A stretch of 64,000 bases of DNA from Opitutia bacterium (GTDB lineage Bacteria; Verrucomicrobiota; Verrucomicrobiia; Opitutales; JABJCN01), in assembly GCA_018668635.1 (NCBI GenBank), contig JABJCN010000216.1, forward strand, positions 1 to 64,000. The letters run 5' to 3'. The translations under genes and the position numbers were made by a program. Shown here piece by piece: positions 43,244 through 52,746 of the stretch. The notes beneath the pieces were generated by a model, which worked only from the letters and a program-made list of their open reading frames with translations, searched no databases and was not told the DNA's origin. Numbering within the stretch: position 1 is the stretch's first letter; each line of letters opens with the position of its first letter.

Positions 43244-45358
43244 ATGAAAACAAAATTTATTTCTATCGTAATACTATTCATCGGTATCGTCCTCGTAAAC
43301 TGGATAGCCAGCAAGGCAAAAGGGATTCGCTTGGATACGACCAACGACAAAACTTATTCCCTAACCAAGGGCACAAAGGAATTTCTGGCCAAAATCAAGG
43401 GAGAGATCGATATCGAAGTTCATTTTTCACGCAGTCGGGAAGATGTGCCAGTTTATATCAAAAACCAAGCAGACCGTGTTCTCTCTCTGCTGGAGCAATT
43501 TGAAGATAACTATGGATCAAAGGACTCAAAGATTACTCTTACAGTAATTGATCCCAAACCAGATACTGATGAGGAAGAAATCGCTGAAAAGTCGGACTTT
43601 GGAATAAAGGGACGCTTGGGGAACACGCTCTTCTACACAGGTATTAAAATTATCTATCAGGGTGAAGAGGAAAATATTAACTTTTTACACGAATCCGAAA
43701 CCTTTCTTGAGCGCCAGATCATTACCACTCTTTATGGACTCACCAACGATGACAAACCAGTCATCGGAGTAATAAATAGTATGGAGCAAATGGCTCAGCA
43801 CCAACCTTTCTTTCAGGATCTGGGCAAACTCTACGAGGTGGAAAATATTGGTGCCACAGCAACCTCACTCCCGGAAGGCAAGGACCTCGCTGCCCTGGTA
43901 ATTATCCATCCTAAAAATCTTCCCGATGAACTTCAATTTGCCATCGATCAATATCTTTTGGGTGGTGGCAAACTTTTCGTGGCTGTCGATCCCAGTTCAT
44001 GGATTGACCAATACGCCAATGGAAATCTACCTCAAAACCTGCCAATAGGTGGATTTCAAATGCCCAACCGGATTGACGCCAACAGCGATCTGGAAAAATT
44101 ATTTAAGGCATGGGGGGTGAATTATGACAAGACCAAGGTGCTAGCAGACCTTGGCGCACAAGTTCCTATGCCCAAACTAGGGGACTATCCCGCATGGATT
44201 CGGGTTATTGGCGACGAACAAATCAATAAGAATGAATTTATTCCTAGTGATGATCTCCTGCTCTTTATGGAATGTGGATCTTTTAGCCTATCGGAAGATA
44301 GCGGGCTAAACCTGACGAAGCTGATAGAAGCTTCGCCAGACGCTGGGTTACTTCCTACAGAAGACCTTCCCCGCACCCAAAGTCTTTATCCACAATATCC
44401 GTTCGATCCATTTCAGGTCAATCCTCGCACGCTCATGAGTCTCCGCAGCCAATCAGCCGCCATCAATGCTAGCATTGAAAAATCCAAGGATGGTAAGCGA
44501 CACACCATTGGAGGCATCCTTAAAGGTAATTTTAAAACCGCCTTTCCGGATGGCAAGCCCGGCGATGCAAATGCCAGCGAAAAAGACTCAAAAACTGCCA
44601 TCAAGGAAGGTGAGAGTGAGGTTGTACTGTTTACTGACTTTGACTTCCTGAACAACCTGTTTCAGCGTTTCCAGAACACCGATAATATGCGCCCCATATC
44701 CGCCCACAATGGCGTACTCGCCCTGAACCTCGTTGACTACTTGGTCACAGGGGAAAAGTCACTGGGAGCAGTTAGTGTCAAGGGAGACTCCTACCGTCCA
44801 TTCGTACGCATTGAAAAGCTTGAGGCTGAAAGGCAGCAAAAGCTTAACGAAAAAAACAAGGACATAGACAAGGAAATCCAAGCGGCAAACGCCGCATTGG
44901 AAGCTGAATTGGGGAAAATAAACATGACCATGCAACAACAACAACGGGATGCCCAAATCCAGATGCGTGAAAAAAGCCTTCAAATCCAGAAGGAACTGGA
45001 ACCGTATCGAAAGTATGTTAAACCAGATGGTTCAATCTCTCTTGATCGGCAAAAGGATGCTGCAACCATTAAAAAGTTGATGGATTTACAAAACCAGATG
45101 AATGTTATCCGGGCTCAGGTACAAGAGGAAATGCGCAAGTCTATTCTCGAATTACAGGCACAAATCCAAGTAAAACAGGAGGAGGCAAATGAAAAAATCA
45201 AAGAACTGGAGAAACTGAAGCGCAAGGACCGCAAGGAAGGACGTGAAGAAATTGAAAGTGTGGAATTCTGGGTCAAGTTGGCAAATACCATCGTGGTTCC
45301 TCCAGCTGTACTGGCCCTTGGTATTTTTTCATTCATCATGAGGAGGAACCGAAGGTAG
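43244..45358 (+). CDS. GldG-family ABC transport auxiliary protein with coiled-coil C-terminus
   Basis: 704 residues: N-terminal membrane helix (about 6-22), a large external domain of the GldG/ABC_transp_aux type (YSLTKGTKEFLAKI near the start, VEVHFSRSREDVP-like IEVHFSRS, PKNLPDELQFAIDQYLLGGGKLFVAVDP), a long Gln/Glu/Lys coiled coil (about residues 520-680), and a last membrane helix ending MRRNRR. This matches a GldG topology in which the coiled coil may span or sense the periplasm. Third gene of the cassette. Confidence 0.88.
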   Translation: MKTKFISIVILFIGIVLVNWIASKAKGIRLDTTNDKTYSLTKGTKEFLAKIKGEIDIEVHFSRSREDVPVYIKNQADRVLSLLEQFEDNYGSKDSKITLTVIDPKPDTDEEEIAEKSDFGIKGRLGNTLFYTGIKIIYQGEEENINFLHESETFLERQIITTLYGLTNDDKPVIGVINSMEQMAQHQPFFQDLGKLYEVENIGATATSLPEGKDLAALVIIHPKNLPDELQFAIDQYLLGGGKLFVAVDPSSWIDQYANGNLPQNLPIGGFQMPNRIDANSDLEKLFKAWGVNYDKTKVLADLGAQVPMPKLGDYPAWIRVIGDEQINKNEFIPSDDLLLFMECGSFSLSEDSGLNLTKLIEASPDAGLLPTEDLPRTQSLYPQYPFDPFQVNPRTLMSLRSQSAAINASIEKSKDGKRHTIGGILKGNFKTAFPDGKPGDANASEKDSKTAIKEGESEVVLFTDFDFLNNLFQRFQNTDNMRPISAHNGVLALNLVDYLVTGEKSLGAVSVKGDSYRPFVRIEKLEAERQQKLNEKNKDIDKEIQAANAALEAELGKINMTMQQQQRDAQIQMREKSLQIQKELEPYRKYVKPDGSISLDRQKDAATIKKLMDLQNQMNVIRAQVQEEMRKSILELQAQIQVKQEEANEKIKELEKLKRKDRKEGREEIESVEFWVKLANTIVVPPAVLALGIFSFIMRRNRR

Positions 45359-45407
45359 CAGAAAGTCAGAAAACACAAAAATAAAAATCTTAGGATCTAA
45401 AAGAACG

Positions 45408-46937
45408 ATGAAACCAAAAAACCTCGCCATTGGCGTCGCAATCCTAGGCATAATTGCCATCGCCCTTTCCTTCATGGGCAAGTCAGGGGAAAATAGAAAT
45501 TCCAACTCCAAGAATCAACTAAAGGGTCGCTTTCTTATTATCGAAGAAAAAAGAAAATTACTTGATGGTACTTATTTCGTGGAGATTGAAGCAGAAAAGA
45601 CTCTTTATCTCAACGACGATGATAAAAATCGCTCTGATCTAGGCAACTTCACCTTAACTGAAGATGCAAAGAAGGACGAAGAAGTTATCACTAAAGCAGG
45701 AACGATTCTCGACAATGCCAACATTTCCAAACTGCGGGAAAAAGAAGTTGGCAGCGTTGAGGTTCGTGAAAAGGTGGTTCTGAACCGGGGAGCAACAAGT
45801 TGGCTAGTACAGACCTTCCATGGTCTCCCCGGCAAGGATCCATTTGATAATGAGGATGGATTCGTTAAGGATCTTCGCAATGCCAAGATCTTTCGCCAAG
45901 CAGGCAAAGCTACCGCTGTATCGGAAAAGCATGAGACGGGAAAAACAACAATCACTTTCAAAGATAAGGACGGTAGCACCATATGGTCGTTTCATCCTGG
46001 CAAAAAGCATGACAGCGGAGGTCGTTTTGCCGCCGTTGAAGGGGAAGAATATGCCTACCATGTCCAGTCCAAGAAAGATAGTGACAACGATAGTTTCTCA
46101 TGGCTCAACATTGACAATGACAACGATGACTGGGCTGAAAACAGCATTCTTGAACACATTGAGAATGACGATATCGAAAAACTTGAACTTACCTATCCAA
46201 CACTTCCTCCCATAGTTGAGGCTATTACATTTACAAAAAAGGATGGTAAGTGGTCCACCGATAAAAGTGTACAGGGTAAAGACTTCGATGACAGCAAGGT
46301 AGCAGACCTTGTGGATGACATTACAGATTTGCGCTGGAATGATGCTCTATCTCTTGAATGCGAAGATGCCAAAGGAGCAAACGGCCAATACCGCAAACTT
46401 ATTCTACATACATCCCTCGGCCGTTATCAGGTACAGGTTGGTCGCAAACCCGCCCCTCCCAAGCAAGTAACGAATGAGGATGAGAAAAAGGAGGATGAAG
46501 AGAAAAAAGATGGCGAAGATAAGAAAGAAGATGAGGAACCTAAACCCGGACCTGTAATTACCCTTGTGGAATCCCTTGAAATATCTAGTCCCATTTTCAA
46601 CCTTGCTGAAAAGACTGCCTTTGATGCAGGTGAAAGTCTATACGATGCAATTCCCGCTACAGTAGCAGGCTTCTTTAAAGCCCCACCACCTCCACCGCCA
46701 CCACCTGCAGCGTTGTCAGGTACAGGCGGAGTGTCTCCTACAGGAGGAGTCAAAAAGCCAACCAGAAAAAAAATAACAGTAGCAACACCTCCAATTCCAG
46801 TTCCTCCAATACCCCAAAAAAACAACAAGGAGGAACCTCCTAAACCACCGGCGAATCCCCCAGGTCCCCCGCCTTCGGTAAAACCACCGAACCCGCCACC
46901 AACAACGCCTCCATCACCTCCACCTGAGGTAAAATAA
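45408..46937 (+). CDS. DUF4340-domain protein with proline-rich C-terminal tail
   Basis: 509 residues: N-terminal membrane helix (NLAIGVAILGIIAIALSFM), an external DUF4340-type domain with repeated VEIEAEKTLYL- and TWSTDKSVQGKDF-like beta repeats, an acidic Lys/Glu/Asp stretch (about 352-380), then about 90 residues rich in Pro (PPPPPPPP, NPPGPPP, PPPTTPPSPPP). DUF4340 proteins regularly follow GldG-type ABC genes but their function is not established. The Pro tail may reach across the cell wall or bind partners. Last gene of the cassette, followed by a hairpin. Confidence 0.85.
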   Translation: MKPKNLAIGVAILGIIAIALSFMGKSGENRNSNSKNQLKGRFLIIEEKRKLLDGTYFVEIEAEKTLYLNDDDKNRSDLGNFTLTEDAKKDEEVITKAGTILDNANISKLREKEVGSVEVREKVVLNRGATSWLVQTFHGLPGKDPFDNEDGFVKDLRNAKIFRQAGKATAVSEKHETGKTTITFKDKDGSTIWSFHPGKKHDSGGRFAAVEGEEYAYHVQSKKDSDNDSFSWLNIDNDNDDWAENSILEHIENDDIEKLELTYPTLPPIVEAITFTKKDGKWSTDKSVQGKDFDDSKVADLVDDITDLRWNDALSLECEDAKGANGQYRKLILHTSLGRYQVQVGRKPAPPKQVTNEDEKKEDEEKKDGEDKKEDEEPKPGPVITLVESLEISSPIFNLAEKTAFDAGESLYDAIPATVAGFFKAPPPPPPPPAALSGTGGVSPTGGVKKPTRKKITVATPPIPVPPIPQKNNKEEPPKPPANPPGPPPSVKPPNPPPTTPPSPPPEVK

Positions 46938-46959
46938 TTTCAATAATCTCAATGTATGG

Positions 46960-46980
46960 ACGCCGGCACTTTGTCGGCGT
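46960..46980. terminator. GC-rich hairpin between the DUF4340 gene and the convergent peptidase gene
   Basis: ACGCCGGCA, three-base loop CTT, TGTCGGCGT: a 9-bp stem with one G-T pair, 22 bases after the DUF4340 stop and before the end of the convergent gene. No strong T tract, so a bidirectional terminator or REP-like repeat. Confidence 0.6.
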
Positions 46981-46986
46981 TCCTGC

Positions 46987-47727
46987 TTAACGTCCCAAGC
47001 TCATGATCTCCCGGGAGATTTTCGTAACCTCCCGGTCATGTTTTCGAGCCCGAATATCGTAAGTCTCCAGTAATAACCAGAAAGTCCCTGAATGGTTCAT
47101 CTCTGTCAGGTGTGCCAATTCATGCAAAATGATATAGTCCTGCAAATCCGGTCGAATCAAAAGAAGTCTCCAATTGAGAGAGACGGTACCCCGATCGGAA
47201 CAAGACCCCCATCGTGACTTCTGGTTCCGGACACTGATTCTGGCCAAGGATAATTGCTTTTCCTCTGCTAAATCCCAGGTTCGGGTCTTCAGCTTTTCGG
47301 ATGCCAACTGTCTTAAAAGACCAATCAACTCCAATTCTTCATCTCCATCCCTGTTCAGGACAAAACACAAAAAATCATCCATAAACTTGATCCGGGAAGA
47401 ATTCCCAAATGAGATTTTAATGGAATATTTTTTGCCAGCAAAAGACAACCAGCCCTGCTTTTGTAAAAATTCCATAAGCGACAAAGCAGACTTTTTCTTG
47501 CGATTCCCCAAATGCTTCTTCATCCAATCCCCGTGCTTGTGAAGAAATTTAATACCTTCTGCTCGCGAGCATCCCCTTGGGATGGTGAGGATTGCCTCCC
47601 CCTGCACTCCAATGGTTAGGCGTAGTCGCCTTGCGCGATTAGAACGCCGAACAAGAACAGGCATTAATTCAGCGCCCTCCGTTGTCGGAATAGCCAAGAG
47701 TTCCGTATCAATCCCCTTCAACGACAC
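46987..47727 (-). CDS. YgjP-like zinc metallopeptidase domain protein (DUF45)
   Basis: 246 residues. The metal motif HELAHLTEMNHSGTFW and the block ISVRNQKSRWGSCSDRGTVSLNWRLL are the signature of the YgjP/DUF45 (M48-like) family. N-terminal half is basic and poorly conserved. Function of the family is not well known; some members are linked to protein quality control. Starts at GTG 47727, overlapping the mazG end by 20 bases, so the two are co-transcribed. Confidence 0.88.
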   Translation of the reverse strand: MSLKGIDTELLAIPTTEGAELMPVLVRRSNRARRLRLTIGVQGEAILTIPRGCSRAEGIKFLHKHGDWMKKHLGNRKKKSALSLMEFLQKQGWLSFAGKKYSIKISFGNSSRIKFMDDFLCFVLNRDGDEELELIGLLRQLASEKLKTRTWDLAEEKQLSLARISVRNQKSRWGSCSDRGTVSLNWRLLLIRPDLQDYIILHELAHLTEMNHSGTFWLLLETYDIRARKHDREVTKISREIMSLGR

Positions 47728-48373
47728 GTGCTTCTATCTCCCGCTGAACCTTCCCGGCATGGCGACGCACTGCCGCCTCAGGATCAATCCCCGCCTCCCG
47801 GCAAGCCGCTACAATTTGAAAAATCTGCTCCCCTGCCATAGACTCGTTAAGGCCTGACGCTGTATCTCGAATTGCATCCTGATTCACCATATTCTCCGCA
47901 GGCAAATTCTTTTTCTGGATACGTTTATAGGTTTCCAGTGCATATAATAAAGCCGGCAACCTAGGAGGCAACTTCTTGAAAACGCCTTCTGGAGGTTGAT
48001 CCTTTTTTTCAGCCGCCTTAATCTTATCCCACTCAACAAGAACCTCGCCAGAAGTATCAAGACTAACTCCTTCACCGAACACATGGGGATGACGCCGTAT
48101 CAACTTTTCATTGATGTCCCTGGCAACGTCTCCTAGATCAAAACGTTTCTCCTCCTCCGCAAAGCGCGCATGCATAACAACCTGTAAAAGCAGATCGCCC
48201 AGTTCTTCCCGCATAAGCTTAAAATCAAGATTATCAATTGCCTCAAGTAATTCAGAACATTCCTCAACAAGACAAATCGTCAATGATTGATGGGTCTGTT
48301 CCTGATCCCAAGGGCACCCACCGGGTTCCCGTAAGCTCGCTACAGTTTTCTTTAATGCAATAACTTCTTCCAT
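47708..48373 (-). CDS. mazG: MazG, nucleoside triphosphate pyrophosphohydrolase
   Basis: Hydrolyses NTPs, including abnormal nucleotides, to NMP and pyrophosphate. 221 residues: N-terminal MazG domain with CPWDQEQTHQSL, EECSELLEAID (metal ExxE) and EELGDLLLQVVMHARFAEE, then KLIRRHPHVFGE and a shorter C-terminal repeat ending REIEARV. Normal for single-chain bacterial MazG though a little short. ATG at 48373; 20-base overlap with the downstream peptidase gene. Divergent from trpC. Confidence 0.94.
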   Translation of the reverse strand: MEEVIALKKTVASLREPGGCPWDQEQTHQSLTICLVEECSELLEAIDNLDFKLMREELGDLLLQVVMHARFAEEEKRFDLGDVARDINEKLIRRHPHVFGEGVSLDTSGEVLVEWDKIKAAEKKDQPPEGVFKKLPPRLPALLYALETYKRIQKKNLPAENMVNQDAIRDTASGLNESMAGEQIFQIVAACREAGIDPEAAVRRHAGKVQREIEARVVEGD

Positions 48374-48391
48374 TTAAAATTGAATAAAGTA

Positions 48392-48411
48392 GGACAGCCT
48401 TCCAGCCTGTC
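48392..48411. repeat. GGACAG/CTGTC intergenic palindrome (REP-like)
   Basis: GGACAG, nine-base loop including CTTCCAG, CTGTC, between mazG and trpC starts. It resembles the palindrome at 32768-32786, suggesting a small family of intergenic hairpins. It may also serve as the leader structure of trpC. Confidence 0.4.
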
Positions 48412-48427
48412 ACCTCAAAACACACTC

Positions 48428-49222
48428 ATGGACAAACTTGCAGAAATTATGGCGTGGAAACGTCAGGAAATAAAAGATCGAATCCGCCCGGTTCGCGAGC
48501 AGGAACTTCTGCATTTCAATAAGTTAAATCAAGGACGCCGTACATTCATTGAATCACTGAAAGGAAACAAAAAGCTATCCATCATTGGTGAAATAAAGCG
48601 CAAGTCCCCCTCTGCAGGAGAAATAGCAGAGCTGGCTGATTCATCAGATCAGGCTCGGCGCTATATCAATGCCGATGTGGATGCAATCTCTGTCCTGACG
48701 GACGAAAAATATTTTTCAGGAAGAATCAGTGACCTATGGGATGTAACCGACTTCATTCGGGACCATGACCGAAACACCCCCTGCCTACGCAAAGACTTCA
48801 TGGTTCATCCTGTCCAAGTACTCGAAGCCTGTGAAGCCGGAGCGCGCGCCATCCTGATAATTGTTCGAGCCTTGGAAAATGATGAAATCAAACAGCTATA
48901 CGATGCGGCCAATCTTGCGGGATTGGACAGCCTCTTTGAGATCCATGAACTTGCAGAGCTTGAACGCACACTCAATTTTAACCCCAAAATAATTGGTGTA
49001 AATAATCGAGACCTGACCCGGTTTGTTACTGATCTTCAAATTTCCTGCGATCTCATTCCTCAAATCCCGGATAATATTGTATCTATTAGTGAAAGTGGAA
49101 TCCACGAAATCAATGATGCGGCACTCGTAAAAGAAGCCGGGGCACAAGCAGTCCTTATTGGAGAAGCCCTTATACGTAGCGAAGATCCAGAAAGTTTTAT
49201 TCAAGCTCTACATGACCTTTAA
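48428..49222 (+). CDS. trpC: Indole-3-glycerol phosphate synthase
   Basis: Closes the indole ring in tryptophan synthesis. From ATG 48428: LAEIMAWKRQEI, the catalytic SIIGEIKRKSPSAGEI, ADVDAISVLTDEKYFSG, PCLRKDFMVHPVQVLEA, GVNNRDLTRF and SISESGI: all family motifs in order. 264 residues, normal. A longer reading from TTG 48380 is rejected. Not beside trpA, so trp genes are dispersed. Followed 8 bases later by a glutaredoxin gene. Confidence 0.95.
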   Translation: MDKLAEIMAWKRQEIKDRIRPVREQELLHFNKLNQGRRTFIESLKGNKKLSIIGEIKRKSPSAGEIAELADSSDQARRYINADVDAISVLTDEKYFSGRISDLWDVTDFIRDHDRNTPCLRKDFMVHPVQVLEACEAGARAILIIVRALENDEIKQLYDAANLAGLDSLFEIHELAELERTLNFNPKIIGVNNRDLTRFVTDLQISCDLIPQIPDNIVSISESGIHEINDAALVKEAGAQAVLIGEALIRSEDPESFIQALHDL

Positions 49223-49230
49223 AGAATCCA

Positions 49231-49491
49231 ATGAAGCCTATACTATACATTAAGAAAGGATGCCCTTGGTGCGTCGATGCTCTCAATTATTTCCAGGCCA
49301 AAGGTCTAAAACTGGATATACGAGATGTCCGAGTTTCAACGGATGACATGAGAGATTTACAAAAGGTCAGCGGGCAAACACTTACCCCTACACTCAGTTA
49401 TGGGGACTTCCTTGTTGCTGATTTTGATATCAGTGAATTTGAAATAGCCATAGACAAATTTCCGGCTGTTAAATCCTCCTTGGGATTGTAA
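49231..49491 (+). CDS. Glutaredoxin-like protein
   Basis: 86 residues of thioredoxin fold with the active site KKGCPWC, a CPWC motif of glutaredoxin type, and the cis-Pro loop QTLTPTLSYGDF. It would reduce disulfides using glutathione or another thiol. No signal peptide, so cytoplasmic. It starts 8 bases after trpC, so co-transcribed. Whether this organism makes glutathione cannot be seen. Confidence 0.85.
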   Translation: MKPILYIKKGCPWCVDALNYFQAKGLKLDIRDVRVSTDDMRDLQKVSGQTLTPTLSYGDFLVADFDISEFEIAIDKFPAVKSSLGL

Positions 49492-49562
49492 ATAATACTC
49501 AAATAGTCTGCCGGAACGGCACAATGAATGCGTTCGTGCAAACAAATATCCGAACCAAATAA

Positions 49563-49985
49563 TCAGATATTCATTTGCATCTTGATATGATTAATATCTG
49601 CCTCTTGGTATATTTCACCAATTTCAACAAAACCAATTTTTTGGTAGAATGCCTTGGCATGGCATTGCGAAGAAATCCATACCTCAGGCAGTTGTAGATT
49701 CCCAGCGACACGAACTAATTCATTGATTATAATTGTCCCAATCCCCTTGCCCCGGTAATGCTTCTTAACAGCAATTCGCCCAATATGCCCGTCCAGTAGC
49801 ATCCTTCCTGTTCCAATAACTTCTTCGGCGTCAAAAACAAGAACGTGACGAGCTACAGGGTCTAAGCCATCTATTTCAATGTCTGCAGGAACGCCTTGTT
49901 CCTTTACAAATACGTTTTCTCGTATTTTCCTTATGTGCTCCTCGCCTGATTTATAAGTGACTATCCTTGAGTGAATCCCAGCCAT
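49563..49985 (-). CDS. GNAT-family N-acetyltransferase
   Basis: 140 residues of GNAT fold (acetyl-CoA dependent): VFVKEQGVPADIEIDGLD, RIAVKKHYRGKGIGTIIINELV (the Q/RxxGxG/A acetyl-CoA loop as RGKGIG) and FYQKIGFVEIGEIYQE. The pattern resembles ElaA/YitI-like proteins. Substrate unknown. ATG at 49985; separated from trpC-grx by about 70 bases, convergent. Confidence 0.85.
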   Translation of the reverse strand: MAGIHSRIVTYKSGEEHIRKIRENVFVKEQGVPADIEIDGLDPVARHVLVFDAEEVIGTGRMLLDGHIGRIAVKKHYRGKGIGTIIINELVRVAGNLQLPEVWISSQCHAKAFYQKIGFVEIGEIYQEADINHIKMQMNI

Positions 49986-50101
49986 CTTGTTTGTCTAGAA
50001 ACTAATTCAATGCATTGGATACCCAACATACATCCAGCAAAATTTTATCCAGATGGAATGAAAGCTTGGCCCGATTTTGTAGACCAATGGATCGTAACAG
50101 A

Positions 50102-51292
50102 TTAAAGACTTCCACAAAATTCTTTTAGACGGACAAGACCCTTTTCAATCACCTCGTCAGAAGTGGCGTAACTTAGACGTATGTATCCCGGTGCGCCAAA
50201 ACCCTCACCAGGAACAACAGCGACTTTATGGGACTCAAGAATACGTGCGGCAAAGTCATTGGCGGATAAACCGAGAGCAGAGATGTCAGGAAAAAGGTAG
50301 AATGCCCCTTGGGCTCGCTCGCAATTGATGCCATCGATGGAGTTTAGGCCATCCAAAAGCATCAACCGACGACGCTCAAAGACTTCCAGCATCCCATCGA
50401 TCGCCGCGCGTGACTGATCTGGTTCCTCTATGGCAGCAAGGGCTCCCCACTGGGCAAAGGTTGTCGCGTTGGAACTGGTCTGGCTTTGAATGCTACCAAC
50501 AGCCTTAGCGATTTTTCCATGAGCGACAAGCGTACCCAGGCGCCAACCAGTCATAGAGAAAGTTTTGCTGAATCCAGCAACGGTAATGACCTTTTCTGAA
50601 GCCTCCTTGCTAAAAGATGCAGGGCTGTGATGTATGACATCATCATAAAGGAGGTATTCATATATCTCATCAGACATTATGTAAATACCTGCGCTGAGAG
50701 CAACATCGACTAGAGACTGTAGTTCTTCTTTATTGTAAACAGCTCCCGTGGGATTGGAGGGACTGTTTAGAATGACCATGCGGGTATTGGGTGTGATCGC
50801 GTCCTTAAGTTGCTGGGCAGTAATCTTAAAGCCTGATCCATCTTCAGCGGGAAGAACTCTGGGAACACCACCAGCAAGTTTTACCATTTCAGGATAACTG
50901 ACCCAGTAAGGTGCGGGAATAATAACCTCATCGCCAGGACTGGTAACAGCAAGAATAGCGAGATAGCAGGAATACTTACCCCCGGGACTAACAATTACAT
51001 TGGCTGCCTCAACATCATCAATCCCATTTTCCTTCCGGTATTTTTCCGCAAGTCTTTCACGAAGAACAGGAAGTCCTGGAGCAGGGGCATATTTGGTTTT
51101 ACCCTCGGCAAGTGCTTTGGCACATGCGTCTTTAATAAATTGAGGGGTGTCAAAATCGGGTTCGCCCGCGCCAAAACCGCAAACGTCTTCGCCTGCGGCT
51201 TTCATCGCTTTGGCCTTGGAATCAACAGCAAGTGTAGGTGAGGGCGAAATATTGGCCGCCCATGATGAAAGTTGAATATCAGTTTCGCTCAT
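50102..51292 (-). CDS. aspC: Aspartate aminotransferase (class I, AspC/AAT-Ib type)
   Basis: PLP enzyme interconverting aspartate and 2-oxoglutarate with oxaloacetate and glutamate. 396 residues: [10 protein letters not shown] (40-50), [19 protein letters not shown] (178-186), [11 protein letters not shown] (PLP Asp and Tyr), catalytic Lys243 in [17 protein letters not shown] and GYIRLSYA with the substrate Arg. This is the AAT subgroup Ib typical of Thermus and many non-enteric bacteria. Some such enzymes also make prephenate or aromatic products. Confidence 0.92.
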   Translation of the reverse strand: MSETDIQLSSWAANISPSPTLAVDSKAKAMKAAGEDVCGFGAGEPDFDTPQFIKDACAKALAEGKTKYAPAPGLPVLRERLAEKYRKENGIDDVEAANVIVSPGGKYSCYLAILAVTSPGDEVIIPAPYWVSYPEMVKLAGGVPRVLPAEDGSGFKITAQQLKDAITPNTRMVILNSPSNPTGAVYNKEELQSLVDVALSAGIYIMSDEIYEYLLYDDVIHHSPASFSKEASEKVITVAGFSKTFSMTGWRLGTLVAHGKIAKAVGSIQSQTSSNATTFAQWGALAAIEEPDQSRAAIDGMLEVFERRRLMLLDGLNSIDGINCERAQGAFYLFPDISALGLSANDFAARILESHKVAVVPGEGFGAPGYIRLSYATSDEVIEKGLVRLKEFCGSL

Positions 51293-51411
51293 AACGTTAC
51301 AGCATATGTGTAATTAGGACTTGGTGTGGCAACGAAAAATTTAAACAAAAGGTTTAGATTTATAATGTTTCTTAAAATGTGCGAAGAATTAAAAAACTCT
51401 GCAAGATCATG

Positions 51412-52299
51412 CTAAAATCGCTTCATGTTTGGTGGTTGGGGAATTGCAAGATAGTTAGGATCGAAAAGAATAATGGGATGAGGATTTCCAACATTCGCTG
51501 CACCGATCTCAAAACGAGCTTTATCTCGACTTAATTCATTAACCAAATCAATGGTTTTAAGAATCCACTGGTTATCCTCTAGCTTTTTAAAGCTAAGTAT
51601 CTTGAATGTCCTTAGAGGCTTATCAAGGGGACCGAGAATTTCAACCCGAAGAAGAGCATTGTAGCCATCATCAAGAGCATAACGAACTGCTTTAAATTTT
51701 TTACCAAAACCAGGAAAATTGTCTGGAGGATAAGCAAGAAATATTTGAGCTGGTCTCCCCTTGACTTTTTCTGCGCCAAGATAGGTGGTTTTCTTCCAAT
51801 ATGTGAATGGCATCAGGAGATCGAAAGGTACATAGCCCACCCCAGGCAAAAATTCCTTGAACCAGAAGTGAGGGGGCAGGTTGGTGAAGGGTGGAGGTTC
51901 CGTAGATGATGTAGGTAGTGTAGATGCAAGAGACCGACTCCAAACCAGCGGGGCGATGCCATTCTGAAGAATCATCTCTATGGATTTGCCACTTGCAATT
52001 CCTTCCACTGCCGAAAACCGAGCCCGCATGAGAGGACCTGAAGAATTCCATGTCCCCCAAAGGAGACCCTGAAATATCCGGGATTCCCCACGGCGAGGCA
52101 TGTGCTCAAGTTCAAATTGAAAGGTAAAGTCGCCTATGAGGCGCTGATACCTGAACTGATGGAGTCGTGATGATGCCTCCCCTTCGGAAAGATTTCTAGC
52201 AGAATTGGGTGGCGGTTTCTGTGCAAATACCCCCAGAGCAGTGAAAATAAATCCAAAAAATAAAAGACAAAGACGAATTTCCGGAATACTGCCGGGCAT
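51412..52299 (-). CDS. LolA-like outer-membrane lipoprotein-sorting family protein
   Basis: 295 residues with an N-terminal signal segment (LCLLFFGFIFTALGVFA). The mature part forms beta-rich periplasmic features of the LolA_like group: LIGDFTFQFELEHMPRRGESR, then DLLMPFTYWKKTTYLGAEKVKGRPAQIFLAYPP, IEMILQNG. Members near lipoprotein or exporter genes may bind lipids. No lipobox is evident. It follows secG by 21 bases on the same strand, suggesting shared transcription. Confidence 0.75.
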   Translation of the reverse strand: MPGSIPEIRLCLLFFGFIFTALGVFAQKPPPNSARNLSEGEASSRLHQFRYQRLIGDFTFQFELEHMPRRGESRIFQGLLWGTWNSSGPLMRARFSAVEGIASGKSIEMILQNGIAPLVWSRSLASTLPTSSTEPPPFTNLPPHFWFKEFLPGVGYVPFDLLMPFTYWKKTTYLGAEKVKGRPAQIFLAYPPDNFPGFGKKFKAVRYALDDGYNALLRVEILGPLDKPLRTFKILSFKKLEDNQWILKTIDLVNELSRDKARFEIGAANVGNPHPIILFDPNYLAIPQPPNMKRF

Positions 52300-52320
52300 T
52301 GCTACTTAAGGCAAGTCAGC

Positions 52321-52746
52321 CTAATTGCTACCACCTGTGGTTGAAGTGGATTCCACAGATATCTCCTTGATGCCCGATGTTTTCGAAGTTGTGGAAATCC
52401 CAGGTCCAGCCGGTTGAGACAAAATAGGAGATGGCAATGGGGGCAGAGGAGTTTCTACTCCTGCTACAGGAGCAAGGTTCTCGAGCGCCTTACTCTCAGT
52501 GGCAACCCGCTTCTGGGTTCCGAGGAAAAGACTCATGCAAAGGACAAAGAAAATAATAGTACCCCAAACGGTCGCTTTGGTGAGAATATTGCCCGTATCG
52601 GACCCAAAAGCCTGCTCAGCAGCACTTCCGCCGAGGGTGGATCCCATGCCTGCATTGGCACTAGGCCTCTGCATAAGCACAATAAGAATAATGAAGAGGC
52701 TCAGTAAGACCAGAGCTACAATACCGAATCCGAGAAGAAAATTCAT
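52321..52746 (-). CDS. secG: SecG, protein-export membrane subunit
   Basis: SecYEG translocon subunit: helix 1 (FGIVALVLLSLFIILIVLMQRPS), the loop NAGMGSTLGGSAAEQAFG, and helix 2 (TKATVWGTIIFFVLCMSLFL), the characteristic SecG pattern. 141 residues including a Pro/Ser/Thr-rich C-terminal tail that is not conserved. ATG at 52746. First gene of the secG-LolA-like pair. Confidence 0.95.
   Translation of the reverse strand: MNFLLGFGIVALVLLSLFIILIVLMQRPSANAGMGSTLGGSAAEQAFGSDTGNILTKATVWGTIIFFVLCMSLFLGTQKRVATESKALENLAPVAGVETPLPPLPSPILSQPAGPGISTTSKTSGIKEISVESTSTTGGSN

Noticed and set aside
49509-49521. TGCCG-GAA-CGGCA hairpin after the glutaredoxin gene
   Set aside because: Only five base pairs and no T tract on either strand, so not listed as a terminator.
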